DNA from: Patagioenas fasciata | Taxonomy: Eukaryota; Chordata; Aves; Columbiformes; Columbidae | Reading direction: 5' to 3' | Length of the DNA: 64,000 nucleotides | Assembly (NCBI RefSeq): GCF_037038585.1 | Contig: NC_092524.1 | Coordinates: forward strand, 45,531,001 to 45,595,000 | Shown: piece after piece, positions 10,556 to 25,500 of the stretch | Position numbering within the stretch: the stretch's first letter is position 1 | Layout of the letters: each line of letters starts with the position of its first letter | Program-made: the position numbers and the translations under genes | The notes under the pieces: generated by a model | Database searches by the model: none | Told to the model about the DNA's origin: nothing | What the model saw: only the letters and a program-made list of their open reading frames with translations

Positions 10556-13500
10556 CTGGAGGAGGGAGGAAAGAAAAAAAAAATTGACTCTGTCATTTTG
10601 GTAAAGGCTTTTGTTATTGAAGTACTGAATACCAGCACTTCTCAACATCCTCCCCAACCTATTTTGTCACCTTCCATCTGGCAGAATTCCCCTACAGCAT
10701 CTTTTTTTGGCTGTAAGTAGTAAAGCCTCATTTCATATTCCGAATATGGAAGTATCAGAAATATTTCAGGTAGCTTGACCAAGTTTTTCTAGATATAACT
10801 TTTTTACCATTTGCAGAACAGTGAACTTCTTTACTCCAAGGTAACTTGTATCTACCATTTCAAACCTCCTGTAATCTATTTTGTAGTATAAATAAATACA
10901 ATGAAAAAAGTGGGTAATAAATTATTTTAAGTGAACATCTAAAAGGACTGTTTCAAAGCTGTGCTTGTACTAGAAAAAAAAATATTTTAAGTTTGCTTCT
11001 GTTGCATTAAACTTGGGAAAAAAAAAGCAAACAAACAAAAAAAACCCAACACACAGCAACCAGAAGCCTCTCCAGAAAACAGGTCACACCACTATTAGAA
11101 AAAAAAAAAAAAAAACTTAAAAATCTACATATATATCATCTTTTTCTAGCTGAGATTAAACATTATTATGAAGCTTTCCTCTCTCCCCATTAGTATATAC
11201 TGGCATCCCTCTTTAAAAACACCTACGCCCCAGTTGCCTGTCAGCGTTCTGTACCCTGGCTAAGGCACATGCTGAGCTCCCCCTTATCCAGATGCAAACC
11301 ACAGATGATTTGGGAACTCCCCTTTTTGGAAGCTCTGCCGAGTGAAACCTTCCTCTGCAATAGGCTCATTTCTGCCTTCATCATGGTTCTCACAGGTGTT
11401 AAGTCTCTTTGTGAGATGCCCACTTAGATTCCAAGCCAAGCTGCAGTCTGCACAGTGTTTGAAGTGGGAAAGTTAAGCTGATGAGAAATAAAAACTAACT
11501 ATGGTTTGGTCTTCAACGATGCAGCTAACATGCTCTTATCATAATGTATCAAAATAAGACAGTTAATTAAAGAATGAAGAAAACTAATGTCAAAGTAATA
11601 AAGGAGATCTTTTTAATTCTTTTTTTTTCTTTTACTTTTTCCTGCTGTTTGTCTCTAAGGCTTCCTGTAAATATGTTGCCCAAGGTAGGTAGGTAGGTTT
11701 TCAACAGAGCAGCCGGCACACACCTGTACATCTCATTTCTTCTATATTAGCCATTAGGAATGCACAAATTCCCACAATTTTCCTCTGCTGATACTTCACC
11801 TCCAGCACAACTGCCCACAGAAGATGAATTTGTCAATAAGGCTGTAGGACATGAAATCCAATTGAAAATTCCACCTCTACAATGACACTCCCTTATCGGG
11901 ACTTGAAGGAGCTCACAGCACCTTCCAGTTATCTTGGTCATAAAGGATCTTACTAAAGAAATCCTTGACAGAAAATGCTAGAGTAAAGGGAACAACAACT
12001 GCAGTTAAGTCCCCTGCTGTGCCACCCCTGTGGTTCATGTATATGGCTTTTGCTATAACTTTTCAAGGTCAGATTCACCATGTTCTGGAACAACTTAATC
12101 TCATAGTAAATAAACTCTCCTTTAAAAAATTTTGCCTGAAGTTTCTCAGTAACCTTCCAGCAGCCAAAAAGCCCCTGCCCAGTTAAATATTTAGAAGTGA
12201 CAGGGAATGATCACTTCAGTTCAAATATCATTGAAAAACAAATACACCACCAGCACAGCATAATTTGGTTTTCCATTCTAGTAAAAATTCTAACTTTCAT
12301 TTCGCTCATGGACAGAACAAAACAGAGACTATCAGAGATAACAAAATACGTTTACAACACAAAGTCTTGAAAATCCACATGCTGTGTCCTTCTCTTAAAC
12401 AGGAGAGAAAAAAAAACAAAGCCAAAAACAACTTCACCCCCATAGACGGACGGTGCTTTTTATTTACAATATCAGATAATACCACGCCGACTATTCTACT
12501 GTCCCCATCCCATAGGGCCACACGCTCTTCACACCCTTCCTTAATTCTGCAATAATGTACCTAATATCCCTCAATCAGCTTCCCTCTGTTCCCAAAGAGG
12601 CTACCTGGGTGGAAAGATACAACTTCCCACAGAAGAAAATCTCAAGATACTCAAGGAAAAGAGCGTCCTTAGGGTATGTTTTCCCCCTCCTCTTTTGGTC
12701 AGTGACAAGGGGCAGGCAAAACTATATGTAAACCAAAGCCTTTTTTTCAGAGCAAACTAATAGCAAAGAAGGGAAAACAAAACAAACAAAAAACCCAACT
12801 CACACAAACCGAGAAGTATTGGAAACTGAAGAATTGCCACTTCAGGAGACAGGATAAAAAACCTGAGCATCACATGTAAAGTGAATGATGACACCTTGAA
12901 CAAAACCATCATTTTTTCCTGAAGGAAGCTTGATAATACCATGAACAATGTGACAAATGCAGTCTGAAACCACTATCTGGTAAACCTCAGAAAATAAAAG
13001 CGTGAGGCTAAGATGCTGTACTGAAGCATCACAGCATCCTAGATCTTTCTTCCTAGTCACGTTCTTCCCGCAGTTGCTACTCTAGAAGAAAGACGCTTAT
13101 GCTGTAGTACCACAGAAGTCATATTCTCCACTTAAAAAATATCAGGAGGCATTTGTGAGCAGCTTAGCTAGATTCTGCTGCAAGGAGGGGAGAAAAGAAG
13201 GGGACAGAATTCAAATCCCACCATCAGAAGAAGGGTGATATTGGGCCATTCTCTCCTCCAGGTATACAGAGCATCTCTCCAAAGAAGATGCAGCAACAAC
13301 CATTTGCTAGACAGAATTGCAGGCAGCGTTTGCTTTCCCAGTGCTCTGCACAGACTAATACTTTCCACTCAATACACATGCACTGATATCAAATGATACT
13401 ACAGTTAGCTTATGTTCAGATATATTGCCATCTTTTTAAGTTTCGATAATATACTAGAGGACTCCCCTGTATCAGAAGGACAATTTAAGGTAACGCCTTA

Positions 13501-16500
13501 AAAAAAAAAAAAAATCCTCAAACTTGTATCCAAATGTTACAAGAAACTGCTAAAATCCACATTTAGAGTGGTAGGGTCATGTGCCAGTATCTGTCAGACC
13601 TGGAAATGATAAAGGAGAGAAAGCTGAATTGATTTTTTCCCCATATAATTTTTCAGTAGAAGACAGTGGAAAAACTTTTTCTAGCAAATGCAGCAGGACC
13701 TTCTGACTATAACCAAAGGAAATCTGAATGTACAACTCTGACTGCTGAAGGTGTCTCCTGTTTGTGCTGAATAGCTGGAGATTTACTTCCCCAAGCAGCT
13801 TGAGGAAACAGGCATTCATTCTTGTGCAACACAATACAGAGTCATTGCTTAACTCCTTCATGCATCTTCATGCTAACTTGGTCTTGGTAAGCTGATTCCA
13901 GCACAAACAAAATAACCTATTCTGCATTATTTCAGTAGCAGGTATCTTAAAATTTGCAAAGCAACTGTAACTTCTAGCAAGTACTGTACTGATGACGAAG
14001 CTGAATACAAACGCACACCTTTTTTTCAGTTTGCTATTATGTAGCAAATAAACAGGTGGGATAAACCCAGCTCAGGTATTACTGGTAAAACCAATGTACC
14101 CAGCAAGGCAACCTCCTCCACATTATATTTTTCAGCCTTCATCTGCAACCAAATTGGGAACAGACTTCTTTCCCTCAGCCATGTTATTTACAAACAGGAT
14201 GCACAATCACCTCAACTTGACACAATACAAGCTCACAGTAAAACAGTAAATATTTTCAGTGGTCACATTTACAAAACCAGCCACTTAGTGGAACTTGCAC
14301 AGCACAGACCACTTTCAGGATAAGCCTCCTGGAATGCTCCGCTCTCAGTTATCCTCATTTCTGCAAGCAGCCTAATAAATCCTATGTGACTTCTCAACAG
14401 AAGTTACTAAACTGCAAGTATGTTTAGAACTCCTACACAATAAATACCTTCATATTTTCAAACATGAAAATACAGCATAAGATACAACAGCACGTATAGC
14501 AACTGTGGAGCAGAGCTTTGAAAACCACTCCATCAAATACATAATGATTAGAAAGGCTGAAGCATTGTAAGTACTTCAGAGTCACATATTATGCCCGTGA
14601 AACGCATTACCTACCATGAACAGCTAGAAGAGACAGCCGTGTGCACCTCCAGGCTAGTAAGACAAGTGGATCTTCATTCCGGTTGTCGCTAAGATCTGGG
14701 AAGCCAGACATATCTATCACATCATTCATTAAGATAAAATGAGTGAGGAACTTGTCGTACTGCCTGGATATGAGGTCAACAACAGCCCCTGAAACACAAG
14801 TGATGTAGCTGTCAAAGTGAATCCTCTCTAGCGGGATACTGGGCTTAAGAATCCTTAACATATCATCACTCTTGACATCAAAAGCCATTATGTAGACCCG
14901 AAGATTAGTGCTGTTGCGAGTCAGCGCCTTCCAATTCTCATCTTCTGGCATGCTGTCCAGTGACTTGTGCATTATGGAAACGCTGTGGACCAGGAGGGAC
15001 AGTCGATGCAAAGGCACATGGTTGCTGTCAGCCAGGACTCTTGCCATTTCAGCTGTAAAATCACAGAAATCCAAAGCGAGCGAACGCAGATTCACAAAGC
15101 GCTCCAATTCAACCGCAGTGATAAGAGTGGTATTACCAGGGATGTGGTTGTCCAACAAGCTCAGATGTTCCATGGTGTTGGCTATGGGGTTTGATAAGGA
15201 GGACAATGATGTGGGAGTTACTATTTGCAGCATAAACCCACAAGAGAGCCATTTCAATTGCCTGCTATTGCCTAATATCTCTTCAAACAGCTGTTGTATT
15301 CTGCAAGTAAACAAAACAGACAATGTTCCTATTAAACATGGTTTAGTCTTACCAATTGCATACCATTCTTTTTTTTTTAAATTTTAAATTTTTTTAAATT
15401 TTAAATTTAAATTTTTAAATTATGGCCTCGTTCTGCAGGAAGGTGCTATTATTATGCTTCTTATAAACTACAAATGTTAGAACCTGACTCTGCAGACCTC
15501 CCACAGCAATTTAATCTTCACTGCACTTAAAGGTTTCAAATTCTAAACTAACTTGAGAAAAATCATGCACTTTATCTTTCAAAAACAGTGGCACACTATG
15601 AACCTTCATTTTGTGTATTTTCCAGCACATATTTAACACCCTCCTACACATATTTTAAGGCTATGCAAATAAGAAAACCTGTAATGCTTTTAAAACACAG
15701 CTCTTGTTTTTAAAAACAGCTTTTCGTATTTGCTAACCTCTCCAGAACGTCAAATTCATTATTGGAAAAAAATAAAGTCATTTTCAATGAAAGGCTGCAG
15801 AAACTTGACTTTGAGCATAAGTTAGAAGTATCTGAAACCACCTGCTTGACTTGGCTCATTAAGGGTAAAGAACAAACATATGAGAAGATTCTGGAAGATT
15901 CTTTAAATAATTCCAAATGTACAGCTAACTAGATTTTCAAGTGTCAACACGTTCAAGTTTTACCAAAACAACTTGGACCTTGTAGCATTTCAGTCTCAGA
16001 TTATTGGTGCCAGGTGATTCTCAGCACAGCCAAAATCCTCATGCCATTTATTATGCTGATGATTAGTATTCACTTATTCTAATGCATCCCACTTCTCCTT
16101 CCCCTTTATTTTTTTAATGAAAGGATGTTCTTTAAGTAAGATATTTAATTCAAGACGGTAACAAAACTATTTTAAGATTTTGAATACTAAATTCAAATAG
16201 TTCAATCAAACTCTACAAACTTTTCCCAAACAAATATTTTTCCAGTCTTCACCCCATGAGGCCCAAAAGAACCCCCCCTGTCCAAATGACAAGTGTTCTT
16301 TGAGCATATTAATTTTAGGACACACATGTAGATGAGCATTTAATCTCCAACCCTGGTCAGCCAGAAGGAGAGATCAGCATTAAAGGGAAGCAGTGGAGCC
16401 AGGCTGTGACACTTCATGAAACATCAAGGAACAAGATGCAAACACCTCCAGTACAAAATTAGCAGAAATCTTTGTGCCTCAAATCAGGTAATGGTTTGCA

Positions 16501-19500
16501 TAGAACATTTTTTCCTTTGTTGTTACGAATATCTGTATACTTTATACGTCTAAACAAAACAATGTTACAAAGTTATTATTCTCATCCATGTATCTTTAAT
16601 CGAGATAATGTCCAGATAAAATTAAAAGCTTATTTAGCCCAGTATCCTGACTGATGGCAGAGAAACACTAACGCCTTAAGACTCAAGAAGGAATGCATGT
16701 AAGGATATTTCTCAAGTATCTCCCTAGTTTCCAAAAAAATATTAACTCGGACTTCCTGAGCCAGAGGTGGCTTTCTGTATTCAATAACCCTCAGGGACAT
16801 GACTTATACAAATCTATCCAGCTTCCTCTTTGAGCCACGTAAACTTTTAGCAACTGTAACATCCAATAACAAACACCTCTGCAGCGTGATTCCCTCCTCT
16901 TCTTGCTTGCTCTGAACCTGTCACCTTCTACCTTTGATGCCCCATAATCCTTCTGCAAATCCTTACTCATCCTCTCCCTTCCCTGCATGTGCTTTCTTCC
17001 TTCAGCAAAGAACATGCTGGGTCTGCCAGGCCTGGCTTCTAAGTGGAAAAGTTGGTGTGTTTATTGTATTTATCTACTACACATCTCAGAATGGTTCCCA
17101 AGGATTTGCTTAGCACAGTCATCAGGTTTAAAGACTTCAGTTCTCCCAGATCATCTCCAGATATTTTTTTAAACTGAAGACCAGCAACTGTGACACAAAC
17201 ACGGTTTTAAACAACAGGTCAAGAGTCACAGATAATGTAGTTTCGCTATTTTAATTCCTAAGTTATTTTACAGTTCAGATGAGCCTTGCTTGATCCTGGC
17301 AAAGTTTGTTTCATAATTATTCCTGCCAATGCTTAAATTGAAAGCACATTCTCTTGACAATCCCCCAAAGAAGAACGTTCTACCACAGGAGACTTTCTAA
17401 TTTCTACCAAGGAACAAAGACACTTCCCTCCACTCTCTCACCATAAACATCTATGAAAGGTGCTGTAATGGTTGCAGCAAATGTAGAATTTATTTTGTAA
17501 TAGTCCAAGCAGTCAATCTTAATAGTGCTTGTAATATTTTACAGAACAATTGAAAAGATGACAAACCAATTTTGAGATACTCAGTAGAATACTACCATAT
17601 ATATACCTCACTGCACTAAAAATCTGTTTAAATTACGCTTCTGATAAAACTTGATATATCTAAGCTTAGAAGAGCACTGTTCTAGTACTTGCACAACTCA
17701 ATGAAAAGAAATATGTTACAGAACTCTGCAGCTGTAGGGTGGTTCCTTCTCCCCTATGGGAGCTGCAGTAAATAACTCTTCAAAAGAGAGATATGGATTT
17801 AATGCTAGCCACACATCAACTTTTTAGTGCAAGCACCAAAGCATTTATACAAGTATTTAGATTTGTGCTGATAGTCTACCAACCTGTAGCTTCTAAGAAA
17901 ACTTTCCCCAGTTCTTTGCCAATTTAATAAAAAAAGATCAAATACGTCAACAGAGAATATTTAAGAGTGATCACTTTTGGATTGTTTTTAATACCTGCTT
18001 TATAGAAGGCCAGACGGGACACACAATATAAACCACAGGCTGTTAGTTTTAACATATTTCAAATAAATTTTCCAAACATCCTAACAGGGTTTTTTCCCCC
18101 CCTGCAAATTCCTATGCACATTCTATTTTTCATAACCAGACTGCATCTAAGTGCATCTAAGTTTCCAAAAATACTTTGAACTGTGTTCTAGAAATTTAGA
18201 CACATTAAGTGAATTCTTGGGAATTAACACCTACTTTTTTACCATATTAATTTTTACTTCAACTGCCTAGCATGTAGTACCACATTTATGCTAACTTACA
18301 CACAGTTATCTTAAAGTTAACTTATAAAACAAAATATAAGCAGAGCACAGCACATGGAAGAAGCAACGTAACCTAGTGATGCCTCAACAAACATACTTAA
18401 TTAGTCCCCTTTACTCCCAATTACGGGATGTCCACCATCAACCTGAAACCTACAAATGGTCATACTGGAGCAAAGCATTTAAAAAATAAAAAACTCAAAA
18501 TAAATTACTTTCACAGTTAATGCCCCAAGTACTGCTTTCAACCCAAGGACAGACCAGAGCCTGACTAGACAGGCTGAGTTACTGTTTAAGCCCAAAAACC
18601 AGTCCTGACTGGCACTGGAGCACATCGATCGCCCTGGACAGGAAGCAAACATATTACTAAGGTCCATATGGAGCCTATTTGTTTAATTAAAGACTATCAA
18701 TCAAAATGTTTTTTTTAATAACAGAGGCTAAACCGGTTCTTTTGAAAACCAAACTATCTGAACCACACAGATCAATCATAGGAAGCAGATTTCAAAAAGC
18801 CAAAATTTTAAACAAATACCTTTTGTTCAACTCAAGACAAACGCATTGTTTACACTGAGCTTCCCAACGCTAAGGAACTGAGTTAAGAGAATTTTAGAAA
18901 GTAACCAGGGACACATGCTATACAGAAGAAGAACAAGCATTACAAACCCATGCTGATCACTGCAAAAGTACATTTTTGAAAACACAATCCAAAGCCTTCT
19001 CTCCCTCAGAACAACCCTTAGCCTGAACCTGGGGGAGCAGTCTAACGGTCCTGTGCTGAAATTTCACCCATGGTCTGTTACACTCAGCTCAATACTACTG
19101 ACTTAAGGAAGCGTCACATCTTCTTCGAGTGCTTTAACTGCAGGAAGGTCCTGAAACAGCTCAGAAGGTTTATCACCATCCAGGTTCCAAAAATCCCCAA
19201 CTACCAATAACGCCATCTCCAAAGGTTGCTCAATATCTTTCAGCGTTAGTTATCAGTAACCATGTTTTGCAACTTCAGTGATGCAAACCTCAAGTGCAAA
19301 AGACAAGATTAAGGAGCCCTAAAATAAATCTGCTTCTACTGTGGGGAGCTTAAGAACACTGAACACTACGAGCTTTCCTTTAATTTAGACAAGGACTAGC
19401 AGGTCCCAAATACATTGTTTTATTCTAGAAAAAAAAGAGAGAACCACCAAAACAAACAAACACAACATACAAACAAAAAACAGAAAAAAACACAAACCAA

Positions 19501-22500
19501 AACCCCACAAAAACCAAACATCAAAACCAATCAAAAAGAGAGGTATAATAGCATTTATTTGCCCATTCCAAAATGTGCAAAGGTCAATATTTACCTAAAA
19601 GACTAACTCAAATTAGATAATAAGTTTTGAATGGTTTATGGCTTTGAAATGTGCATACTTATTTTCATTATTTGTTCGAATAAGTGTTTAACCATGCACT
19701 CAGACGAGTAAACATCTGCTTAGATGGCTCTCTAAGCCCCTTGGCGAAGATTTGATTATATATTTATGTTTTCACAACAAAGGATATGAAAAAAAGGAGC
19801 TTTTACTAGATCCGCCTTTTACCTGCGAACAGCACTACAGTACATATGTTCAATAGAATCCCAAATTGTTCTAAGTTCTGCAATCTAAGCATAATGGATG
19901 ACAAACGCAAAGTATGAGACACACATCTATATTTTCGCTGTTTGGAAAACTGAAGTCAGGGCCAAACATCTAGTTTGATGATTGTGTTCACATACATACA
20001 TTGATCTGCTAAGATATCTACACTAGTTCTAAAACCACATTAAAAAGTAATAGTAAAGAGCTGGAGCGGCTGTACTTATACCACTCCCATGCTACTGCAA
20101 AAAAGATGTTCAAACTGACACAACATTATGGTACTCAGGGTTTATCTATACGGAAAGTTTTAGCAGAACTACTGAAATAGTTAACATAGCATCAACTCTC
20201 TCTGTGGTAATTTAGTCAATAAATTAGTAGCTTTTTACAACGTATTTAATGTTCTCCAAAGAAGAACAGCTAGCTATTTGGATTGTAAGCATTCAAGGAC
20301 TGTACCATAATGTAACTATGGCAAGCTAAAATATACCTCTGAACTAAAGCAGCACATTGTGAGCTATCATCTTTCCAGGAATTCTGCAAATACATAACCT
20401 AGATTTGAGATGCAACTTGAAATACCTTGTTTTGTGTTTCTGTTCTCTTTTGAGTTTACTTGCTGCATGTCCTCAATTTTTGTGAAATACAACAGATGAC
20501 TTCCTTTCCAAGATTTTCCTGTACAGCAACAGCAGAGGTGCTGGTAACAACCCCCCATCCCTCCTCCCCTTTTGTGCCATTAACGTAATACTGTTTCTAG
20601 AACACAATGAAAAGAGGAAAGAAAGGATTCTCACTCTGCTGAGATGGGGGAAAAAATAGCCACAAAACCAGACTACTTCATGTAAATAGTAGGAACAGAA
20701 ATGAACTCCATTTAAGAATTTAGATTCTCGTCCTATTAAAAAAATAAAAGTTTTATCAGTCATGTATTGCAGGCATGAAAATCTCTGCTCTGTTATCCAT
20801 TTTTATTATTTTTATGTATTTGATAATTTACAAATATAACTTACTGCTTAATCTTCTTGCCATCGGGGTCAACCTTGCCGAGGTATGTGTTTGATATACT
20901 TCCATGTTGCTGCAGAATGCTTATATCCCCAAAGAGACTTAACTTCTGGAGGTTCCTACAAAACGACAAAATAAAAAGGAATCTGTATACCAAATTAAAG
21001 CACTGTGAGGAATCATTCTGGACAAGAAAAACACAGACAATAATAACACATTATTACATGGAACACATGCTCTATTTTGGGAAACATCCTACTGTCCCAG
21101 AATACAGGCACATATGGATCTACAAAAAAAATGAGAGTGAAGTGTAAAGGGAAGACGACTACATAAACTGCTGAATTCAGCTGTAAAAGCAAACGCCAGT
21201 TTTCAGTCACCACAGGAGGATTCTCAGCGGGTCAACACCATAAAGAAAACTTTCAGCAGTGCTTCGTGCACTTTTTAATCCTTGGAACATATGTGTCAGG
21301 TGTCACAGATGAAAACATCCAATACCTATTGCTTTTAACATTTAATGCCCTAGTAGCAGGCAACCACAAACAACCCCATCTGAGCAGTTATGTCTCACAG
21401 CTGGGTTACAAACGGGAGCCCAAACCTGCCTCAATCAAGGCAACACAAACCTCAGACAGGAAAACCGAAAGCTCCCCACACCTTCAGTGTCTAATTTCTG
21501 TTACATTAAATTAGGAGAAGCTCTTCTAGCATTTCCCATCAGTGACCAGACGAGGACTAGAGGTGCACCATGACATAAAATTACAATTTTTAAAAGAGGT
21601 ACCTAAAAAGAACAACCTCCAAGTTTATGCTGGACACAACTCAGTGAGCTGGACAGTCAGTTTTCCTTTCCCTAGTACAGGTTATTTCTCTGACTTGCAT
21701 ATTTTCTGTTCCGAACAAAGCAAGAGATAAGAAAATTACTACAGTTTTAGAGTAGCTGTGTGGTATTTACTTGTAAGATTTTAAATTTTTTTTAACTAAG
21801 TTTCAGGTCAACACTTTTTTATTTATACATGCTGTAAATTAGATGCATGCAAGGACTAGTCTGCACACGGCAGAAACTTCAGTTTCATCACAAATGGATA
21901 CATGAGTTAAATTCATCTTAAACAGCAGATGCCAATTAACCTGTAGCTGACAATTAAGCAAGCTACATGAATCCTTCTTTTTGCTGGCTAACAAATCATA
22001 TACTAATATTTCAAATGAGCACAGGGAAGCTCTGGTGCCAGTTCACCACCTCCACAGCTGGAGCCCATATTCTAGCAGCAGGGCAGGAGAACTATCAAGT
22101 AGTCAAGTTCTACATTTCTTAAGTAAGTATGAACTGCAGTCTGTAATTGGTATCTACCATAAATCATAATTTACATGTTTTGGAGCTCCTGTATTCAATA
22201 AGTGTACACTAGTCTCCTGAAATCTACCCACTCTTGCACCTGCTACTTTTCTTCTATAGCTGAACAACGTAGCAGCAAGATCCACAAGCTTCACATCAAT
22301 TGAACACATACTAGGGCCAAATACCTAGATTTGAAAATTATTTCAGAAATTCTAACAATTTCATATTTAGTCTTTTAAGTACAGGACTACTTAATATAAA
22401 CTGAGCCCTGCCCACATGCTCAATGCTCTTTACAATGGAAAAAGGCAATGCCTGATCGTACTGAAGAGTAAGCTTGGCTGGGAAACCTGGAAACACTGGC

Positions 22501-25500
22501 ATCACCATCGAGAGTATTTTGGGCTCTTCTTTCCTCAAAAGCTCTAAGAGCCAGTCTGGTATGGCAGGGAAAGAAGCAGAAACCTCCACCTGGTGTGAAA
22601 GGCAGCATTCGCAGCCAATGCTATAATTAAGTTTTTTATCTTCTGATCTCTATGACTTAATGCTGAGAGCCAAGAGACAAATCACAACCTTCAGAACCAT
22701 TTTCAATCACCTGCATATTCACATCACACACGGGTCTTGTTTTGTGCTACCCATACCCCCACAAATGCTACCAAAAGCAGGTATTAATTTCAGAGCCACC
22801 AAACTACATGACACACGAAACACTACTTACTAGTATCCTACATATTTTTACTGAATCTATCTGACTGCAATTACAGGCGCTACAGAGATGCATGGAAAAG
22901 TTCTCCACCTCAAAACCTGAGCAATGAAAACATCCCATTATTTTTCCATTCACAGCACAGCCATTACCATCAACAAACCCGATCACACTTCAACACAATA
23001 TTACATTTTTGCTACTATTTGCAGTGTCCTGTAATCTCTATGGCATTCAGCTCACATCTCATCATTATTTCATAGAAATAGTCAAGTGATTTATATTTAA
23101 ATAAAATTATTTAGAAGTTAATTGTCACCTTCTGCTAAAAGTAATTCTGGCATCTTAAATCCTATGTACTAGCCATACACACAACTGCGGTAGAATGTGT
23201 TTTGAGGAGATTTCTACATTATTTATTTTCCACTAGCTCAATATGGATACTAAAAGTAATAAGCTTCTTACTAGGCTCCATCTTCAGTTTTAGTAGGTCT
23301 TTTTGAACACATAATTAAAAAAACCCTACAGAATGAAAATTGCCTTGATTGCACTCAACATAAAGTGGTAAGGCACATGTACTATTATACTATTTTTTTT
23401 ACATTTTCAGCTGCCTGCTCAGACCAATAGAAGAAAGTCATAAGAAAATTTCAAATACAGATGCAATCTACTGTTCTGAGTGATTCACCAATTTTTGGCA
23501 ACTCCAAGACAGTCACCATACTTCACCAAGATACCACAGTTTTACTACCATCTGCATTTTTATTCCCACAGCAGAGATCAAACAAGTCACACAAATTAAG
23601 GTGCTGCAGAGGGAAGGGGCGAGAGGGGATCACTACCCTCCTGCCTTCCTTTGGAAGCAGCTAGAGGAGAAACCACATGCTGGGATTTGAGAGTTACTTA
23701 AGAACACAAAATTTTCCTACAGAATGATCAGCAGTTGCTTATTAGCTGCTGTATGCGATTAAATGACTCACAGAAAGTTTGTTGCCCTCCCACCTGCCTT
23801 CCAGAGCTTAGTTTTGAAAGATCAGTCTGAGAAGGCGCAGATTATTGAGATCCCCTAAGAGCCACTAAGGAACAATTTGTCCCTCCTGATACTGCAAAAG
23901 AACATTACACCAACTTGCCTTTTTATTTTAATAGAAAGTAGAACATTAACTGTTTAAACAATAATATACCTTGTTATTTTGCTTCCTTTACTGTCATATG
24001 CATAATAGCTCATGGAAAAGTTACAGATCACTATAAATGCTACTTTAGTGCCTTTTAATTCGGTAAATTACAGATTTTTAGAGCTCATCATGGTCCCAGA
24101 GCTATTAAAGCAAGATTTTGGGAGTAATATGCTGCCACCCACAAAATAAAGTTTATGGTAACTCAAGCACTACCTCAAGTATGAGGTAGACCTAGCATGT
24201 AGCTTTTTGGATGACAACTGGCTGCCAGCAGTAATACTTAGTCAGAATACTATCAGCTGGCTTTAAAACAAGTTGAGGACAAGTAGTTATTTCCTTAATT
24301 CCATCAGAATTAGCAAAGGTCACTCCGAAATATTTTTCCAGAGACTTAACAGGCAGACTTGCTTAGAAAATGACGATTTTATGCTGTACAGAAAATGTTT
24401 TTATTAGCAAAAACACATATAATTCTCCTCTACCCAAGAAATCATCTAGGAATTGCTTCACTTTAGTAATTATGTTTCTCAGGTCCTGCGGTATTGAAAA
24501 ACCTCAAGGAATTCTAGAGACATCTAAAGTACTCTTTTTTTTTTTCCTGCAAAGAGGGGGGTTGTTACTGTACTGTTTAATAATAGATTTAAAAGCCTAA
24601 AACAAGATTACACAATTAAGAAACAGCGTAGCATTTCACAAAAGTAGATTTCTTCCTCCCCAGTTCTGAAGCGTAATATGGAAATTCTCTGAATTTCTCT
24701 GCCAAAAAAACGATCATAAGGGCTGACAGGAGTTATGAAAGAATCATCCTGTTTTAAACTTAACTCCAAAACAGCGATTTGTCAGTGGAGAAGTTAAAAG
24801 CACTGCCATTTCCATTATTCTGGAAATTACAATGGCATACTGCAAACACAAGAAGGAATTTTTAATTTCCCTTGAGTTACAGATGAATAAACAGAAGCAG
24901 AGAAATAAAGTGACTAGACTACGGTCATTCCTTAGACAAAACTTGGCATCAGGCAGGCGACAAAGCCTCCAGTTTAGACACACAGTCACAGTAAGGACTA
25001 AGCAGCTATTTGGCCCATGTTAATGCCCCTTCCCACCTCATTTCAATCTCTAAACTACTTGAAGAGCTAAAAATCAGTGTTCTACATGCAAACTGATCCG
25101 TTATCAATAGTTACCTCATTAGAAAAAAAAATCAAAATGAACTAAATACCTGTTTAAGGAATAAAAAAGGAGTCTATTCAGGAAGTAAATCTGAATAAAA
25201 GGTCAAGTTTTTAATATAAATCAACCCCCTCAATTTTTTAGATGCTTAAAAAAAAAAAAAAGCCTGCTGTAATAACCAGGTATCCTGTGTTCCCCAGTTA
25301 TATATTATCCATTTCAAAACAAAAGAGCACCATGCAAATGATTTGAAGAGAGCAAGAAAGTGCAGTAATGCCAACTCCTATCAAATTTGCTAACTTTTTA
25401 CGTCTAGTTTACCACCAAAATTATAGTGACCTACCAGAGAACAGGTGTGAGAAACAGCTACTTTTACACAGTATTTTACTGCAGCCCTGAGCCAGACTGC

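Larger units (their letters stand above)
15301..20844 (-). other. FBXO33: FBXO33 intron 2
   Basis: 5.5-kb AT-rich intron. It contains an A/T-only tract at 15368-15421 and an A/C tract at about 19436-19540. No gene seen. Confidence 0.7.

Noticed and set aside
14908-15387. 159-codon + strand open frame
   Set aside because: Antisense to FBXO33 exon 3, which is strongly conserved and in frame on the - strand.
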